This document shows positions 46,641-58,034 of a DNA stretch of 64,000 bases, in pieces. The stretch is from Apodemus sylvaticus (lineage: Eukaryota > Chordata > Mammalia > Rodentia > Muridae), in contig NC_067488.1 of the NCBI RefSeq assembly GCF_947179515.1, positions 39,158,842 through 39,222,841 on the forward strand, written 5' to 3'. The notes beneath the pieces were generated by a model. The model saw only the letters and a program-made list of their open reading frames with translations. It made no database searches and was not told where the DNA came from. Each line of letters starts with the position of its first letter. Position 1 is the stretch's first letter. Both the position numbers and the translations under genes were made by a program.

Positions 46641-48554
46641 TTGCATTCTATTTTTTGCTGTCATTCATCATGCATTCCATATGCTTTCCCTAGCAGGTGC
46701 TCACTAAATATTTGTGGAAGAGCTCATCAGGCTCCCTCCTCTTTGTGAAAGCTATTTAACCAAATAGGAATCTTAGTTTACATGACATCTGAAGGTTACT
46801 CAGAGTGCCATTCATAGGACATCCTCCAAACTGTATCATGTTTCATGCAGAATGTTTCCCTCTTAATACATTATTGTTGTTTCCCAAATAGCTAAAGTGA
46901 TCAAATCAATAAAAACATACATGCCCTGTTCTTTCAGAAATTTACAGTGCTCTGTAACACCCATTGCCAAAAGGTATGTCCTTACTGTACATTAATGAGC
47001 CCTATTTTTTAACCCAATAAAACAAAAGCATCATAGAATGCAGGACTCTACATTTTTCCAAGGACTCCTATAGTTCCAACTCTCTTGGACTGATGACACA
47101 ATGTGTGTGCAGGGAATAATGAAAAAAGTACATTATAGCAAAAGAAAAAAATGCTTATGTAATATGTTTTTAAAACAGTCATATATAAAAATATGTATAT
47201 AAATGAAATAGTAAATATATTATATATGTAGATATGTGTATATAAATTAAAGATATTTAATCCAGAGTGTTTTATTGAAATAAGGTGAATATTTGAAAAA
47301 TTAATCATATGCCAAGCCATTATGGGTGACAATAGCAATAGACTCTGGAAAATAGCAAGTACTGTCATGAGAGACCTAAAAAACCCTACTTTTCACAGTT
47401 GAATTCCATTCACAGCATCTCAGTGTATCCTTTTGATTTAGAGAGAAGTAGCACAGTAGGGCCAAGTATTCAACTGGGACACAGATACTGTGCCAATAAA
47501 GGACCATCAGTAATAACTATTCTTTTCTCACTGCACATCTCCATTAATATTCTTAATTGCTTATTGGAACTCTCAAATGGCTTTTGATGAAAGCCCTGAC
47601 TGCTATACAATAATATTACCTTTGTCTCATATTTAGAGCACAGATGAAATATGAATAGGCAAACATAGAGGACTGACTATTATGTACCAATTAGCTCGAT
47701 AAAATGGCCTTGCCTTCAAGAAACAAGTAACTGCATCATAAAATAAGTCTTTCAGAGAAAGTGGTATCCGATTGCATTTTAAGTAGGAGCAACTGTTTAT
47801 TTAAAGTGATACATGGAGAGACACACCTCATTCTGTTAGGTTTATCAAGGAAATAAAGATGTGAGGAGGAGTTGAGAAAACCAGGCTCAGGTTAGGAGAA
47901 AACAAGAAGCTTAATGGGCACCCAATTAGGGTTTCACAGAGAAAGACTTGAGGTTCAAAGACTCAAACTCAAACTCATTTGTGGGAGGTTTATTTCCCAG
48001 GGAAGGCACAAATAAGCTCCTATCCCACATTTCAGCTGGTGAAATATGAATTGAGCATTGCTGTTATTCATCACTGTGGGCTCCACCTGATTTGTGTGGG
48101 GACAGGATGGATGCGGTGTTTAGACAGTAAGGCTTTAATTCTCTGCACACAGTTAGCATGGGAGATTGCTCCCCCTGACATTATTATGAGCCATGAAGTT
48201 CTCAGATTTTACTGCTTCAAGTGAATCAAGCCATTTTCCAAAATGAATTATGGATCATAAACCCTTGGGGTGGCTATAGTGTTGCATTTTTGTGAAATCC
48301 ATATTCAGGCTGGACATTTATTGAGCACATAACTATTATGAAGTGTTAGCCACAAAGTTCGTCTGGCTCACTTTTGACTCAGCAGCATGGGAATTTAACA
48401 TATTCCTGCCTGCGAGTTGGTTTCCTATCTGCATTCCAATGTGATCAACAGGGATGGTTATTTTTAACTAGCACTCCAGGAAGTTTTGAAGCCCAGTTCA
48501 AGATTCTTTGTATAATCTCTGGGCTGGAAATCTTGCATCAAACTCAAATATATG
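46641..48554. other. Unassigned sequence, about 1.9 kb
   Basis: TA-rich patches occur near 47180-47240. No gene or recognisable repeat was seen. Confidence 0.35.
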
Positions 48555-48808
48555 GGATTTTAAGAATTTTTTTTAAATATAATTTTATTTTTTATTAGGT
48601 AGTGTGTGTGTGTAAGTGTGTGTGTCTGTGTCTGTGTGTGTATGTATGTATGTGTGTGTGTGTCTGAGTATCTGTGTGTCTGTGAATATGGGTCTCTATT
48701 CAGGGCCTGAAGAGGGCTTCAAATCCCAGGGATCTGGAGTTACAGTTTGATGTGGGTGTTAGGAAGAGCAGGATGTGTTCTTAAGTGCTGAGGCATCTCA
48801 TTCGTCCC
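48555..48808 (-). mobile_element. B3-type SINE carrying a (GT)n expansion
   Basis: The + strand starts with a T/A-rich tail complement, then the GT tract, then gggcctgaagagggcttcaa, atctggagttacagtttgat and ttaagtgctgaggcatctca. This is the reverse B3 layout with its head at the right end. Confidence 0.75.
48601..48682. repeat. (GT)n/(TGTC)n microsatellite
   Basis: About 80 bases of GTGTGT with TCTG and ATGT interruptions, lying inside the SINE. Confidence 0.95.
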
Positions 48809-48991
48809 AATAAATGCCTAGGATTTTACAGGAAAACAACGAGCTAAGTGAAATGATCATCTTATTTCTATGATGACTCTTTCACCTTCCTTCTGTATAC
48901 CTTATCTAGAAACTAATAATGGAAACACAGAAAGATAATCCTACAGAGATGGGTGGGGGATTCAGATAGGTAGAGATTCAGAGAAGAGGGA

Positions 48992-49392
48992 TGTACTGAC
49001 TGGCTTTGTGTGTCAACTTGACACTGGCCAAAGTTATCACAGAGAAAGGACCTTCAGTTGGGGAAGTGCCTCTGTGAGATCCAGCTGTGGGGCATTTTCT
49101 TGGTTGGTGATCAAGAGTGAGGACCCATTGTGGGTGGTGCCATCCCTGGGCTTGTAGTCTTGGGTTCTATAAGAGAGCAAGCTGAGCAAGCCAGGGGAAG
49201 CAAACCAGTAAGTAACATCCCTCCATGGCCTCTGTATCAGCTCCTGATTCCTGACCTGCTTGAGTTCCAGTCCTGACTTCCTTTGGTGATGAACAATAGC
49301 AATGTGGAAGTGCAAGCTGAAAAAACCCTTTCCTCCCTACCTTGCTTCTTGGTTGTGATGTTTGTGCAGGAATAGAAACCCTAACTAAGACA
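48992..49392 (+). mobile_element. Solo LTR of the same family as 7800-9742
   Basis: A 401-base LTR starts tgtactgactggctttgtgt and ends ctaactaagaca, matching the two LTRs at 7800 and 9345 in opposite orientation. It has a TATA-like ttctataagag at about 49164. The AATAAA position has become a run of A (gctgaaaaaaccc), so the polyadenylation signal is lost. Flanks aggga and gggga may be an eroded 5-bp duplication. No internal sequence is present, as expected after LTR-LTR recombination. Confidence 0.87.
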
Positions 49393-49427
49393 GGGGATAT
49401 GGTGAGAGAAAAACCTGTTCTGTGTGT

Positions 49428-49428
49428 A

Positions 49429-49464
<36 letters not shown>
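49428..49464. repeat. (GT)n microsatellite
   Basis: About 17 GT units shortly after the solo LTR. Confidence 0.96.
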
Positions 49465-49465
<1 letters not shown>

Positions 49466-50467
49466 TAATGAGATTTAAAATGATAATAGAAACAGGGAAC
49501 ACGAAAAAAGGAAGGAAAATGAGTTGTAGATGAAAGTACTGAGGCTTTTACAACATGAACAAATAAAGCAGTTTATGACTCCCAGCCTTGTCTATTCTCT
49601 CTAAATGCCCCCCAAAATTTCAGCCATGCTGGTAGTAATCCTGTCTGCTTTAGCTCAGTGATTGGATTTTAATTTATACCCTTCCAGCCAGCCCTACTCC
49701 ACTTAGACATTATCTTCAAAGGGAAGGATTCAGTTTGCAACATTTCTTTTGGCTTTCAGAGTCATGACTGGTAATGAGCACCAAGTACTGGAGACTGCTG
49801 GAACAGGCAGTGCAGAGTCGAGTCCAGGGTGTTCTGAGGAAAACCTGGATTGGAGAGTATGAAATCCAGCAGGATAGGAATCCTGAAAGATATTGCATGG
49901 ATGAGAAGAACAATTCTTTGTCACAACATAGAGACAGTGCGTATCTTCTGGAGGGTGAGTCAGAGATGTTTTTTGCCCAGAATGTTTGAGAAAGCAGAAA
50001 TACAAACATCAAAGAGTAAAGGAAGAATGCCAAAAGTAGTAACATACATGGAGAGAAAGTCAGCTCTAGGAAGGGCAGGGTATTATATTATTACAACACA
50101 GTTCTTTTAAGATTACATTTAAATTATGTGTTTAAGTGTGGGTCTATGGGTTAGTAACCCTGTAGATCTACTAGAGGTAGAATCTTTGAGTTTCCTCTCC
50201 CCAGTGTTGGGAATTCTGTCTAAGGTCACCTTCATTGAGTCTCTAAAGTCTGTCACTTTCTTGGTCTCTAGTACATTCTAGAGCACTTCCCACTTATCTG
50301 CCAAATCCCAGTGCTACTTATCTCTATTGATTCTCTTGGCCTTCTGGACTTCTCTCCAGTCTACCATCATACCTGATCCTGTTCTCATTTTCCTCTCCTT
50401 CCTTCTGTCTTCCATGATTATTTCTTTTCCTCTTCTAAATGGTATTGAAACATCCTCACTTGTTCCT
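49465..50467. other. Unassigned sequence
   Basis: Overlapping open frames at 49716-50110 occur on both strands. None has a recognisable product. Confidence 0.35.
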
Positions 50468-50742
50468 TCTTGTTATCCTTCTTTTTTTTATTGATATATT
50501 TTTATTTACATTTCAAATGATTTCCCCTTTTCTGGGTCCCCACTCCCCGCAAGTCCCATAAGCCATCTACCGTCCCCCTGTTCTTCCATCCACCCCTTTC
50601 CATTTCCCTATTCTGGAATTCCCCTATACTCTTGCACTGAGTATTTCCAGAACCAGAGGCCACTCCTCCATTCTTTTTGGACATCATTTAATTTGTGGAT
50701 TATGTCCTGGGTGTTCAAAGTTTCTAGGCTAATATCCACTTA

Positions 50743-53120
50743 TCAGTGCATACCATGACTGATCTTTTGAGACTGGGTTACCTCACTTAGTATGATGTTC
50801 TCCAGCTCCATCCATTTGTCTAAGAATTTCATGAATTCATTGTTTCTAATGGCTGAATAGTATTCCATTGTGTAAATAAACCACATTTTTTGTATCCATT
50901 CCTCTGTTGAAGGACACCTAGGTTCTTTCCAGCTTCTGGCTACTACAAATAGGGCTGCTATGAACATAGTGGAGCATGTGTCCTTATTGCATGCTGAAGA
51001 ATCCTTTGGATATATGCCCAGGAGTGGTATAACAGGGTCCTCAGGAAGTGACATGCCCAGTTTTCTGAGGAACCGCCAGACTGATTTCCAAAGTGGTTGC
51101 ATCATCTTGCAATCCCACCAGCAGTGGAAGAGTGTTCCTCTTTCTCCACATCCTCACCAACACCTGCTGTCTCCTGAGTTTGTGACCTTGGCCATTCTGA
51201 CTGGTGTGAGGTGAAATTTCAGGGTTGTTTTGATTAGCATTTCCCTAATGATTAATAATGTTGAACATTTTTAAGGTGTTTCTCAGCTCTCCGAAGTTCT
51301 TCATGTGAAAATTCTGTTTAGCTCTGTACCCCACATTTTAATGGGGTTATTTGGTTCTCTGGGTTCTACTTTCTTGAGTTCTTTGCATATATTAGATATT
51401 AGCCCTCTGTCGGATTTAGGGTTGGTGAAGATCCTTTCCCAGTCTGTTGGTTGACGTTTTGTCCTTTTGACGGTGTCCTTTGCCTTACAGAAACTTTGTA
51501 GTTTTATGAGGTCCCATTTGTCAATTCTTGATCTTAGAGCATAAGTTATTGATGTTCTATTCAGGAACTTTTCCCCTGTGCCCATGTCCTCCAGGGTCTT
51601 CCCCAGTTTCTTTTCGATTAGTTTCAGTGTGTCAGGTTTTATGTGGAGGTCCTTGATCCATTTGGAGTTGAGCTTGGTACAAGGAGATAAGAATGGATCA
51701 TGTGCATTCTTCTGCATGCTGACCTCCAATTGAACCAGCACCATTTGTTGAAAAGACTAACTTTTTTTCCACTGGATGCTTTCAGCTCCTTTTTGGAAGA
51801 CCAAGTGACCATAGGTGTGTTGGTTCATTTCTGGGTCTTCAATCCTATTCCATTGATCCGCTTACATGATATTGTACCAATACCATGCAGTTTTTATCAC
51901 TATTGCTCTGTAGTAGAGTTTAAAGTCTGGGATACTGAATCCCCCTGAAGTTCTTTTTCTATTGAGAATAGTTTTAGCTATCCTGGGTTTTTTGTTATTC
52001 CAGATAAATTTGAGAATTGCTCTTTCTAGCTCTATGAAGAACTGGGTTGGGATTTTTATGGGGATAGCATTGAATCTGTAGATTGCCTTTGGCAAGATGG
52101 TCATTTTAACTATATTAATCCTGCCAATCCACGAGCATGGAAGATTTTTCCATTTTCTGAGATCTTCTTTGATTTCCTTCTTCAGAGATCTGAAGTTCTT
52201 GTCATATGGGTCTTTCACTTGTTTGGTTAGAGTCACCCCAAGATACTTTATGCTGTTTGTAGCTATTGTGAAGGGGGTCATTTCCCTAATTTCTTTCTCC
52301 TTCTGCTTATCCTTTGAATATATAAAGGCTACTGAGTTGCTTGCATTGATTTTGTAGCCAGCCACTTTGCTGAAGTTGTTTATCAGCTGTAGGAGTTCTC
52401 TAGTAGAGTTTTTAGGGTTACTTAAGTGTACGATCATATCATCTGCAAATAGTGATAGTTTGACTTCTTCCTTTTCAATTTGTATCCTTTGACTTCCTTC
52501 TGTTGTCTAATTGCTCTAGCTAGGACTTCAAGAACTATACTGAAAAGATATGGAGAGAGGGTCAGCCTTGACTAGTCCCTGATTTTAGTGGGATTGCTTC
52601 AAGTTTCTCTCCATTTAGTTTGATGTTGGCTACCAGTTTGCTGTATATTGCTTTTACTATGTTTAGATATGGGCCTTGAATTCCTGTCCTTTCCAAGACC
52701 TTTAGCATGAAAGGATGCTGAATTTTGTCAAATGCTTTTTCAGCATCTAATGAAATGATCATGTGGTTTTTTCTTTGAGTTTGTTTATGTAGTGGATAAC
52801 ATTTATGGATTTCCTTATATTGAACCATCCCTGCATCCCTGGGATGAAGCCTACTTGATCATGGTGGATGATTGTCTTGATGTGTTCTTGGATTCAGTGG
52901 GCAAGAATTTTATTTAGTATTTTTTATCGATATTCATAAGGGAAATTGGCCTGAAATTCTCTTTCTTAGTTGAATCTTTGTGTTGTTTTGGTATCAGCGT
53001 AATAGTGGCTTTGAAGAAGAAGATGGGTAGTGTTCCTTCTGTTTCTATTTGGTGGAAAAGTTTGAAGAGTCCATTGATGTTAAGAGATATCAAGGAGTAG
53101 TGGTTATTGTTTCCTATCAT
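50743..53120 (-). pseudogene. L1 ORF2 of copy B with endonuclease deleted
   Basis: The first residues read MIGNNNHYSLISLNINGL, the true ORF2p N terminus. The frame then continues directly with FKLFHQIETEGTLP, which belongs to the reverse-transcriptase domain, so the endonuclease and the region up to the early RT motifs are missing. Further pieces at 52562-52828, 51862-52437 (INNFSKVAGYKIN to TAWYWYNIM), 51301-51744 and 50743-51105 are in different frames. The FADD motif codons are intact at 52438-52449. A small deletion near the C terminus turns the usual HGMHSLISGY ending into HGMH and a premature stop. Confidence 0.9.
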
Positions 53121-53177
53121 TTTTGATTTTAATTTTATACATGTGTGATTATCTTATTTGGGTTTGATGAAATAAGC

Positions 53178-54362
53178 TTAATATCCTGCTCTTTCCAGAG
53201 TATAGTTTCCCTCATTGTAAAGGTGTTTTCCCCCTATTATCCTTTGTAGGGCTGGGTTTGTACAAAGATATTGTGTAAATTTGGTTTTGTCATGGAATAT
53301 CTTGGTTTCTCCATCTATAGTAATTGAGAGTTTCGCTGGGTATAGTAGTCTCAGCTGGCATTTGTGTTCTCTTAGAGTCTGCATGAGCTCTGCCCAGGAT
53401 CTTCTAGCTTTCATGGTCTCTGGTGAGAAATCTGGTGTAATTCTGATAGGTCTTCCTTTATATGTTACTTGCCCTTTTTCTCTTACTACCCTAAGTATTC
53501 TTTCTTTGTTTAGTACATTTGGTGTTTTGATTATTATGTAACGGGAGATATTTCTCTTCTGGTCCAGTCTGTTTGGAGTTCAGTAGGCTTCTTGTATATT
53601 CATGGGCATCTCTCTCTTTAGGTTAGGGAAGTTCTCTTCCATAATTTTGTTGAAGATATTTGCTGGCCCTTCAATGCCTATAATCCTTAGATTTGGCTTT
53701 CTCATTGTGTCCTGGATTTCCTGGATATTTTGGGTTACAAAGTTTTTGCATTTTGCATTTTCTTTAACTGTTGAGTCCATGGTTTCTATAGTATCTTCGG
53801 CATCTGAGATTCTTTCTTCTATCTCTTGTATTCTGTTGTTGATATTTGCATCTATGGTCCCTGATTTCTTCCCAAGGTTTTCTATCTCCAAAGTTGTCTC
53901 CCTTTGTGCTTTCTTAGTTGTTTCTATTTCTGTTTTTAGATCCTGGAAGTTTTTGCTCAGTTCTGTCATTTGCTTGTTTGTGTTTTCCTCTAATTCTTTA
54001 AGAGATTTTTGTGTTTCCTCTTTCATGACTTCTGTCTGTTGATCAAGGTACTCCTGTATTTCTTTAAGTGATTTTTGCATTTCCTCCTTATTGGCTTTTG
54101 TATTCTCCTGAATTTCTTTCAATGCTTTTTGTGTTTCCCTTGTAAGGGCTTCTAATTTTTGATCCATTTCCCCTTAATTTCTTTAAGTATGTCCTTCATG
54201 TGTTCCTGTACCAGCATCATGACCAGTGATTTTTAAATCCAACTCTTGTTTTTCTGGTGTGTTGGGGTATCCAGGACTTGCTAATGTTGGAGAATTGAGT
54301 TCAGATGCTGCCATAATGCCTTGGTTTCTGTTAGTAAAGTTCCTATATTTGCCTTTAGCCAT
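53178..54362 (-). pseudogene. L1 ORF1 of copy B
   Basis: MAKGKYRNFTNRNQ starts at 54362. The coiled coil with KSLKEIQE repeats and the RNA-recognition start (RIIGIEGPANIFN) lie at 53580-54167. The C-terminal domain (ARRSWAELMQTLREHKCQ) lies at 53178-53414. The frame is lost near 54183 and between 53580 and 53414. The DESEDLQIK residues expected between RIIGI and GPANIF are missing, an in-frame deletion. All ORF1p domains are represented, but no continuous protein can be made. Confidence 0.9.
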
Positions 54363-55046
54363 CTGGTTCTCACAGGTGTTAGATAGTCTTATTGTCACTG
54401 GCTGGTGCTTCAACCTACTGTGGATCTTTAAGGTTATCTCTGCAACACTGGATGACTGGGTTTCTTCTGGCACACATTAATCATATGCTCCCTTCCTCTT
54501 TTGTGCCTTTGTGGGGCCCCTTCTCTGTCTTGCCTCAAACAATGTTATACTTAGGTTGTCAAGGTTAACCAGGTGTTCTCTGTCTGTTCTATTATGGAGT
54601 GAAGATGTTGTGGTGGGGGTCACTCCCTCTGTTGATTCTCACATAGGACACAGGTCCTGCGATGGACTGGCTTGCAGATGAACTGCCTATGTGCTTAGTT
54701 CCTGAGTGCAGGCAGACTCCTGGCAGTTTGCACCAACAGAAATCTAAAGCTCAGGGTGATACAGTACCTAGTGATCCTTTTCTGTCCCAGGCAGGCAGCA
54801 AATATGGCCGCGGGGCTTCTCTCCTTCCAAGCTCCCTGGGCAGGACACAGGCCCCAAGCCCAGCGGGCTGGCAGACAAAACCTGCCTACATACTCGGTTA
54901 CTGAGTGCCGGCAGATCCCTGGTGGTTTGCACCACCAGAAATCTATAACTCAGGGTGGTACAGTACCTAGTGATCCTTTTCTGTCCCTGGCAGGTAGGAA
55001 ATATGGTCTCGGGGCTTCTCCCCTTCCACAGCTCCCTGGGAAGGAC
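54363..55046 (-). promoter_or_regulatory. L1 copy B 5' UTR: two monomers of about 199 bp
   Basis: ctgagtgc recurs at 54702 and 54901 (199 bases apart), with shared blocks tacagtacctagtgatcctt and cggggcttctc. On the minus strand each monomer has a CCATATTT word (complements at about 54801-54808 and 54999-55006) that fits a YY1-like CCATNTT core. The left monomer keeps CpGs (ggccgcgggg) lost in the right one. Between the monomers and ORF1 lies a non-repeated tether of about 300 bases. Confidence 0.78.
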
Positions 55047-55062
55047 TCTTGTTATGCTTCTT

Positions 55063-55170
55063 AAGGTTTCTGGGTTGTGTCCTAGTCATCTGTACGTTTT
55101 GGCTAACATATGCTAATGAGTGAATACATAGCATGTACGTTCTTTTGGGTCTGTGTTATCTCACTCAAGA
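55063..55170 (-). mobile_element. Old L1 ORF2 end fragment
   Basis: The + strand contains gctaatgagtgaatacatag, catgtacgttcttttgggtc and tgttatctcactcaaga, a diverged reverse complement of the ORF2 terminus (SEI..T...H.MYSLIS). It formed part of the target for copy B. Confidence 0.6.
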
Positions 55171-55785
55171 TCAAAGTTTCTGACCCAGAATTGTTCCTGT
55201 TTAAAAGAACTGCAGAAACAAAAATGGAGAAGAGACTGGAGGAAAGACAGTCCAATGACTGGCCCAATTTAGTGCCCATCTCATGGGAGGACACTAAGTT
55301 CTGATGCTATAATGTACCTGCAGATGGGAGCCTGACATGGCTGCCCTCTGAGAATCCCTACCAGCATCTGACTGAGATGCATGAACATAGTTACATCCAA
55401 CCACTGGACTGAAGTCTGAGATACCTATGGTTGAATTAGGGGAAAGGTTGAATAAGTTGAAAGGGATAATGACCCCATAGGAAGACAAGCATTCTCAACT
55501 TACCCAGACACTAGGGAGCTTCCAGAGACTGAGCCACGAATCAGGAATTATACATGGGTCTGTCCATGGCCCCTGGCTCAAATGAAGCAGAGGTGTGCCT
55601 GGTCAGGCTCTAGTGGAAGAAGATGAGCTTAATCCTTGAGAGACTTGAGGCCCCCAGGAAATGGGAGCACCCTCTCAGAGGCAAGGGGGAGGAGAAATGA
55701 GATGAAGAACTGTTGGAGGGGGATCAAAATTGGAGGGAAATGATTGGAATGTAAATAAATACAAAATTGGAGCAAAAAAAGGAAT
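55171..55785 (+). mobile_element. Rodent non-coding repeat (RMER1-like or old L1 3' UTR)
   Basis: The order ttctgacccagaattgttcc, cctgacatggctgccctctg, catccaaccactggactgaa, ccataggaagacaagcattc, gaagatgagcttaatccttg and ttggaatgtaaataaataca ends in an A-rich tail. I recognise the family as frequent in rodents; the name RMER1 is uncertain. It has no coding potential. Confidence 0.65.
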
Positions 55786-55879
55786 ATGAAATTAGAGTGT
55801 TTTTATAAAAGTGTCTATATATGCGTGGGTATGAGTGTGTGATTACAGGAACTTACAGAGTCTAGAAGAAGGCATGCAA

Positions 55880-56746
55880 AGGTCACCACCATCTTGGATC
55901 CAGTGACAAAGCAGCCAGCTCTGCCAGGTATGCAGAGGACACCAGAGTGAAGGATTGCTCAGGACACAGTCTGTCTGGGTTCCTTCCACAAGAGGGAGCT
56001 GGGCAGCTATACAGCTACTTGGGCACATATCCTGCCGGGGGAATATCTGACCTGCACTGAGTCCCAGTGGTCTAGGGTCCTCACCATCTTGGTTACTGTG
56101 GCCAAGCAGCCAGCTCAGCCGGGTGTGCAGGGAACACAGAGTTGGGGATTGCATGGGTTGCAGCCTGCCTGGGTTCCTTCTGCATACAGGAGCTGGGCAG
56201 CTCTACAGCTGTCTGGGCACAGATCCTACAGGGATCTGTCTGACCTGCAGGGAGCCCTGCGGTTATACAGAGCCCTGGTCCAAGGTCCCCACCATCTTGG
56301 CTTCTGTGGCCAAGAAGCCAGCTCAGCCAAAGACCTGTGCCACATCTGACATGGGAAGATCCTACTTCCTGATACTCTCTCAAGAACGGACAGGAGCAGT
56401 CAAGAACCAGCATCAGCAGAGCATTTGAAATTCAGCAGCAAGCCCTGTCCTGGGCCCTTTGAACTACAGAGTGATCAGTGCTTGGAGGGGGTCCTCAGAG
56501 CATCCACCATCTTCACTACCGGGAAGACCAGACAGCCAACACCAGGTACACAGAGATAACCCTATAACATTGCTTGGGACAAGGCACACTAGGGCTCTAA
56601 TGGCACCCAAGAGTAGGGCAGCACATAAACAATCTGTGCCAGGGGAAACCCAGTCATCCAGGGATGAGGAAATAGCCTTACAGGCACATAGGAGGTCCAA
56701 GCACCAGCCAGTGACAGCAGGACCAACTAATGCCAGAGATAACCAG
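55880..56746 (+). promoter_or_regulatory. L1 copy C 5' UTR: tandem monomers with YY1-like sites
   Basis: The word ccatcttgg recurs at 55889, 56084 and 56292 (195 and 208 bases apart), and a fourth, diverged ccatctt lies at 56507. Around each sit shared blocks such as aagcagccagctc and ggttccttc. The word matches the YY1 core found in L1 promoters of several mammals. The monomers run into the tether before ORF1 without a clear border. Confidence 0.8.
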
Positions 56747-57956
56747 ATGGCAAAAGGCAAAAGCAGGAATATTACTAACAGAAATCAAGGCAATATGGAA
56801 GCATCTGAACCCAATTCTCCAAAAACAGCAAGTCCTGGATACCCCAACACACCAGAACAACAAGATTTGGATTTAAAATCACAGGTCATGATGCTGTTAG
56901 AGGAACACAAAAAGAACATAATAAATCTCTTAAAGAAATATGGGGGAACATGATTAAGTTAGAAGTCCTTACAATGGAAACACAAATGAAATCACTTAAA
57001 GCAATTCAAGAGAATATGGGTCAACAGATAGAAGCCAATAAAGAGAAAACACAAAAATCACTTAAAGAAATGCAGGAAAAATTGAGTCAACAACAGAAGT
57101 CATGAAATAGGAAACACACAAATCTATTAAAGAAATACAGGAAAACACAAACAAACAAGTGAAGGAACTGAGCAAAACCATCCAGGATCTAAAAAAAGAA
57201 GTAGAAGCAACTAATAAATCACAAAAGAAGACAACTTTAGAGATAGAAAACCTTGGGAAGAAATCACAGGCCAGAGATGCGAATATCAACAACAGAATAC
57301 AAGAGGTAGAAGAAAGAATCTCAGATGCCGAAGAAACCATAGAAACTATTGATTCAACAGTGAAAGAAAATGCAAAAAGCAAAAAGCTTGTAACCTAAAA
57401 CATCCAGGAAATCCAGGATGCAATGAGAAGAGCAAACTTAAGGATTATAGGTATAGACAAGAGTGAAGATTTACAACTTAAAGGGCCAGCAAATATCTTC
57501 AACAAAATTATGGAAGAAAATTTTCCCAGCCTAAAGAGAGAGTTTCCCATGAATATACAAGAAGTCTACAGAACTCCAAACAGACTGGACCAGAACAGAA
57601 ATACCTCCTGTCACATAATAATCAAAACCCCAAATATACTAAACAAAGAAAGAATATTAAGAGCAGTAAGAGAAAAAGGCCAAGTAACATATAAAGAAAG
57701 ACCTATTAAAATTACATCAGACTACTTCTCACCAGAGACCACGAAAGCTAGAAGATCTTGGGCAGATCACATACAGACTCTAAGAGAACACAAATGCCAG
57801 CCAAGACTACTATATCCAGCAACACTCTCAATCGCCATAGATGGAAAACCCAAGATATTCCATGATAAAACCAAATTTATAAAATATCTTTCCACAAACC
57901 CAGCCCTAAAGGATAATAGGTGGAAAACAAGGAGGGAAACTATGCACTGGAAATAG
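56747..57956 (+). pseudogene. L1 ORF1 of copy C
   Basis: MAKGKSRNITNRNQ starts at 56747, the conserved rodent L1 ORF1 start; an upstream in-frame ATG at 56459 is in the 5' UTR. The first frame ends at 56953 after a frameshift in the coiled coil. The coiled coil resumes at 57159 (ELSKTIQDLKKEVEATNK) and stops at TAA (57396-57398) where CAA is expected. It then continues in the same frame through RIIGI, the RNA-recognition domain and the C-terminal domain (RPIKITSDYF, ARRSWADHIQTLREHKC) to 57956. Restoring function would need several changes, so it is a pseudogene. Confidence 0.9.
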
Positions 57957-58034
57957 CAAGCTAGTAAACTTCTTTCATCAAACCCAAAAGAAGACAACCA
58001 CTCAAATATAAAAATAACATCAAAAAGGATAGGA

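Larger units (their letters stand above)
50484..55046 (-). mobile_element. L1 copy B: near full length with internal ORF2 deletion
   Basis: Minus-strand order: two 5' UTR monomers (55046-54660), tether, ORF1 (54362-53178), ORF2 start (53120), deletion junction near 53070, ORF2 reverse transcriptase and C terminus to 50743, 3' UTR and poly(A) complement at 50484. It is flanked by 16-bp target duplications, tcttgttatccttctt (50468-50483) and tcttgttatgcttctt (55047-55062), with one mismatch. The insertion was therefore full length at its 5' end; the internal gap is a separate event. Confidence 0.94.

Noticed and set aside
54660..55046. 199-bp tandem repeats considered as satellite DNA
   Set aside because: Only two units, directly upstream of L1 ORF1 and ending at the target duplication: L1 promoter monomers.
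55843..56428. Open frames of 86-106 codons on both strands with repeated Ala/Gln-rich segments
   Set aside because: They fall in the L1 copy C 5' UTR monomers and repeat with the monomer period, with no start or domain support.
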